From contig CM082586.2 of assembly GCA_040954595.2 (NCBI GenBank), forward strand, positions 7,626,001-7,690,000: a DNA stretch of 64,000 nt, read 5' to 3'. Position numbers and translations under genes: made by a program. This DNA comes from Balanoglossus misakiensis. Its lineage: Eukaryota > Hemichordata. This document shows, in pieces, positions 62,301 through 64,000 of this stretch (position 1 is its first letter; every line of letters begins with the position of its first letter). The notes below the pieces were generated by a model. The model was not told where the DNA came from and did not search any database. It saw only the letters and a program-made list of their open reading frames with translations.

Positions 62301-62842
62301 ATCATGGGTTATAGCTCATGAAAATCTTCCAAAAATGACAATTTTTCCACTTTGCGAATTTTCAAAATTTGGCCATTTTTCACAAGAAATCATGGGTTAT
62401 AGCTCATGAAAATCATCAAAAAATGACAATTTTTCGACTTTGGGAATTTTCAAAATTGGGCCATTTTTCACGGAAAACCATGGGTTATAGCTCATGAAAA
62501 TCATCAAAGAATGACAATTTTTCGACTTTGCGAACTTTCAAAATTTGGCCATTTTTCACAAAAACTCATGGGTTTTAGCTCATGAAAATCATCAAGAAAT
62601 GACAATTTTTCGACTTTGCGAATTTTCAAAATTTGGCCATTTTTCACAAAAAATCATGGGTTATAGCTCATGAAAATCTTCCAAAAATGACAATTTTTCC
62701 ACTTTGCGAATTTTCAAAATTTGGCCATTTTTCACAAAATATCATGGGTTATAGCTCATGAAAATCATCAAAGAATGACAATTTTTCGACTTTTCGGCAA
62801 TTTTTCGGCCATTTTTCACAAAAAATAATGCGAAAATCATAT
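44329..62842. repeat. 88-bp satellite array, right block
   Basis: About 210 tandem monomers of the same 88-bp unit, mostly over 90% alike by eye. Monomers with one T fewer (caattttcgac, 87 bp), with a 6-bp insertion (ttatACATGTagctc), with 3-bp losses (aaaaagcatggg) and with 'ataatggg' or 'cttccaaaaatg' changes recur in ordered groups. This shows multi-monomer duplication. The last unit decays at about 62790-62842. No gene is seen in the array; the reading frame shifts by one base per unit, so long ORFs do not form. Confidence 0.97.
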
Positions 62843-62860
62843 AATAAATATCTCAAATAA

Positions 62861-64000
62861 GAAAAAGTCGGAAATTTACCGCACTATATTGCAGCATAAC
62901 TACAATGATCTTATTTGCACCGCAGCGGTGCGAACTCTTATTGCAAACTCTTAGTGCAAATAAGAGATCGCACCGCTGCGGTGCAAATAAGAGTTCCCTG
63001 CACCGCAACGATCTGACCGTTCTTTATTCACTCCTCGACGACAAAAACGTTTTATTACGGCCCAAATAATGACTTATTCGCTCCTTCGTTGGTCATGCGG
63101 ACGGAAAGACACGGTTTTAGCGAAATTATCTTTCTCTTTCCCGAGCACTACGTATTCAGACTTGCCCAAGTGAACCGCGACAAAAAAAATGACCAAGTTT
63201 CCCTGCATGTTTCTTATACCCGACAGATAAAAAATGCAGCGTAGATATTGAAATGAATTGGATTTATGAAAGTGATAAAAATTACAATGATAATGTCGTT
63301 AAAAGTTCTCACAAAAAAAAAGAAATAGAAAAAAAGTGGTCTCGAACCAACATCAGTTGACACCTTCAGGTAAAAAGTTCAAGCCTTCCTGAACCCTTCG
63401 CCATCACGATGTGTACTCGAAAAAGTCGGAAATTTACCGCACTATATTGCAGCATAACTACAATGATCTTATTTGCACCGCAGCGGTGCCAACTCTTATA
63501 TGCACCGCTGCGGTGCAAATAAGTGTTCCCTGCACCGCAACGATCTGACCGTTCTTTATTCACTCCTCGGCGACAAAAACGTTTTATTACGGCCCAAATA
63601 ATGACTTATTCGCTCCTTCGTTGGTCATGCGGACGGAAAGACACGGTTTTAGCGAAATTATCTTTCTCTTTCCCGAGCACTACGTATTCAGACTTGCCCA
63701 AGTGAACCGCGACAAAAAAAAATGACCAAGTTTCCCTGCATGTTTCTTATACCCGACAGATAAAAAATGCAGCGTAGATATTGAAATGAATTGGATTTAT
63801 GAAAGTGATAAAAATTACAATGATAATGTCGTTAAAAGTTCTCACAAAAAAAAAGAAATAGAAAAAAGTGGTCTCGAACCAACATCAGTTGACACCTTCA
63901 GGTAAAAAGTTCAAGCCTTCCTGAACCCTTCGCCATCACGATGTGTACTCGAAAAAGTCGGAAATTTACCGCACTATATTGCAGCATAACTACAATGATC
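62861..64000. repeat. Tandem macro-repeat, units of about 530-560 bp
   Basis: Units start at 62861, 63419 and 63951, each with GAAAAAGTCGGAAATTTACC. Periods are 558 and 532 bp. The 26-bp difference lies mostly in the hairpin region near the unit start. Two complete units are seen and a third is cut by the window end. Apart from that region the units are nearly identical. Each contains a GC-rich inverted repeat, a middle segment with short CG words (acggcccaaataatg, gtcatgcggacgg), an A-rich stretch and a tRNA-box-like end. It is unrelated to the 88-bp satellite. No coding gene recognised. Confidence 0.9.
62911..62990. repeat. 30-bp inverted repeat (hairpin) in macro-repeat unit 1
   Basis: The arm 62911-62940 is matched in reverse at 62961-62990 with about 28 of 30 bases, around a 20-bp loop. 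Each arm contains GCACCGCAGCGGTGC or its complement, itself a near-palindrome. In unit 2 (about 63469-63520) the same words are present but the loop is contracted. Confidence 0.85.

Noticed and set aside
44399-62314. Many 60-100 codon plus- and minus-strand frames in the satellite as genes
   Set aside because: They are short, overlap monomer boundaries, repeat with the monomers and change with frame slippage. No splice sites, promoter or family match.
37210-62842. Array as a CRISPR
   Set aside because: Units are directly contiguous with no unique spacers, and the DNA is from an intron-bearing eukaryote.
63366-63705. Frames of 60-65 codons in the macro-repeat
   Set aside because: Short, on both strands, not kept in both units, and no recognisable protein.

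Overview
This is nuclear DNA from an animal, not a prokaryote. It is AT-rich, and its genes are split by GT-AG introns with conserved phases. I see no operons or ribosome binding sites. The neural cell adhesion molecule gene has the full vertebrate-type layout (5 Ig + 2 FN3 + a membrane segment very like NCAM). Its introns carry many short TIR elements, a tRNA-derived SINE and LINE debris. An invertebrate deuterostome (hemichordate, echinoderm or amphioxus) is my best guess. The species cannot be fixed from the sequence alone.

Layout. (1) About 0.4-17.1 kb, minus strand: a complete NCAM-type gene. I could join 17 coding exons (2646 nt, 881 codons plus stop) with every splice phase consistent. 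(2) About 17.1-19.4 kb: intergenic space between two divergent genes, with a CpG-rich NCAM 5' region. (3) 19.5-33.2 kb, plus strand: a complete URB2 homologue (ribosome biogenesis). It has 26 coding exons, 4713 nt and 1570 aa. (4) 33.7-36.6 kb, plus strand: a complete UBA52 gene (ubiquitin fused to ribosomal protein eL40, 128 aa) with a pyrimidine-rich start region and a 5' UTR intron. URB2 and UBA52 both serve the large ribosomal subunit and lie head to tail. (5) 37.2-62.8 kb: a very large tandem satellite with an 88-bp monomer (about 230 copies), split at 38.8-44.3 kb by a near-intact L1/Tx1-type LINE on the minus strand. The LINE is flanked by an 18-bp target-site duplication of satellite sequence. 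(6) 62.86-64.0 kb: start of a second, unrelated tandem array with units of about 530-560 bp, each carrying a strong GC-rich inverted repeat. This array runs off the window.

The three host genes are ordinary, well-conserved genes. The unusual material is the satellite (multi-scale duplications, periodic 71-codon open frames, array edges) and the LINE inside it. It also includes the edge macro-repeat and a dense set of TIR/TTAA elements in introns, one of which lies directly against a splice donor. I found no convincing new multi-gene biological system. Exon coordinates come from reading splice signals and protein frames by eye; no alignment or transcript data were available.
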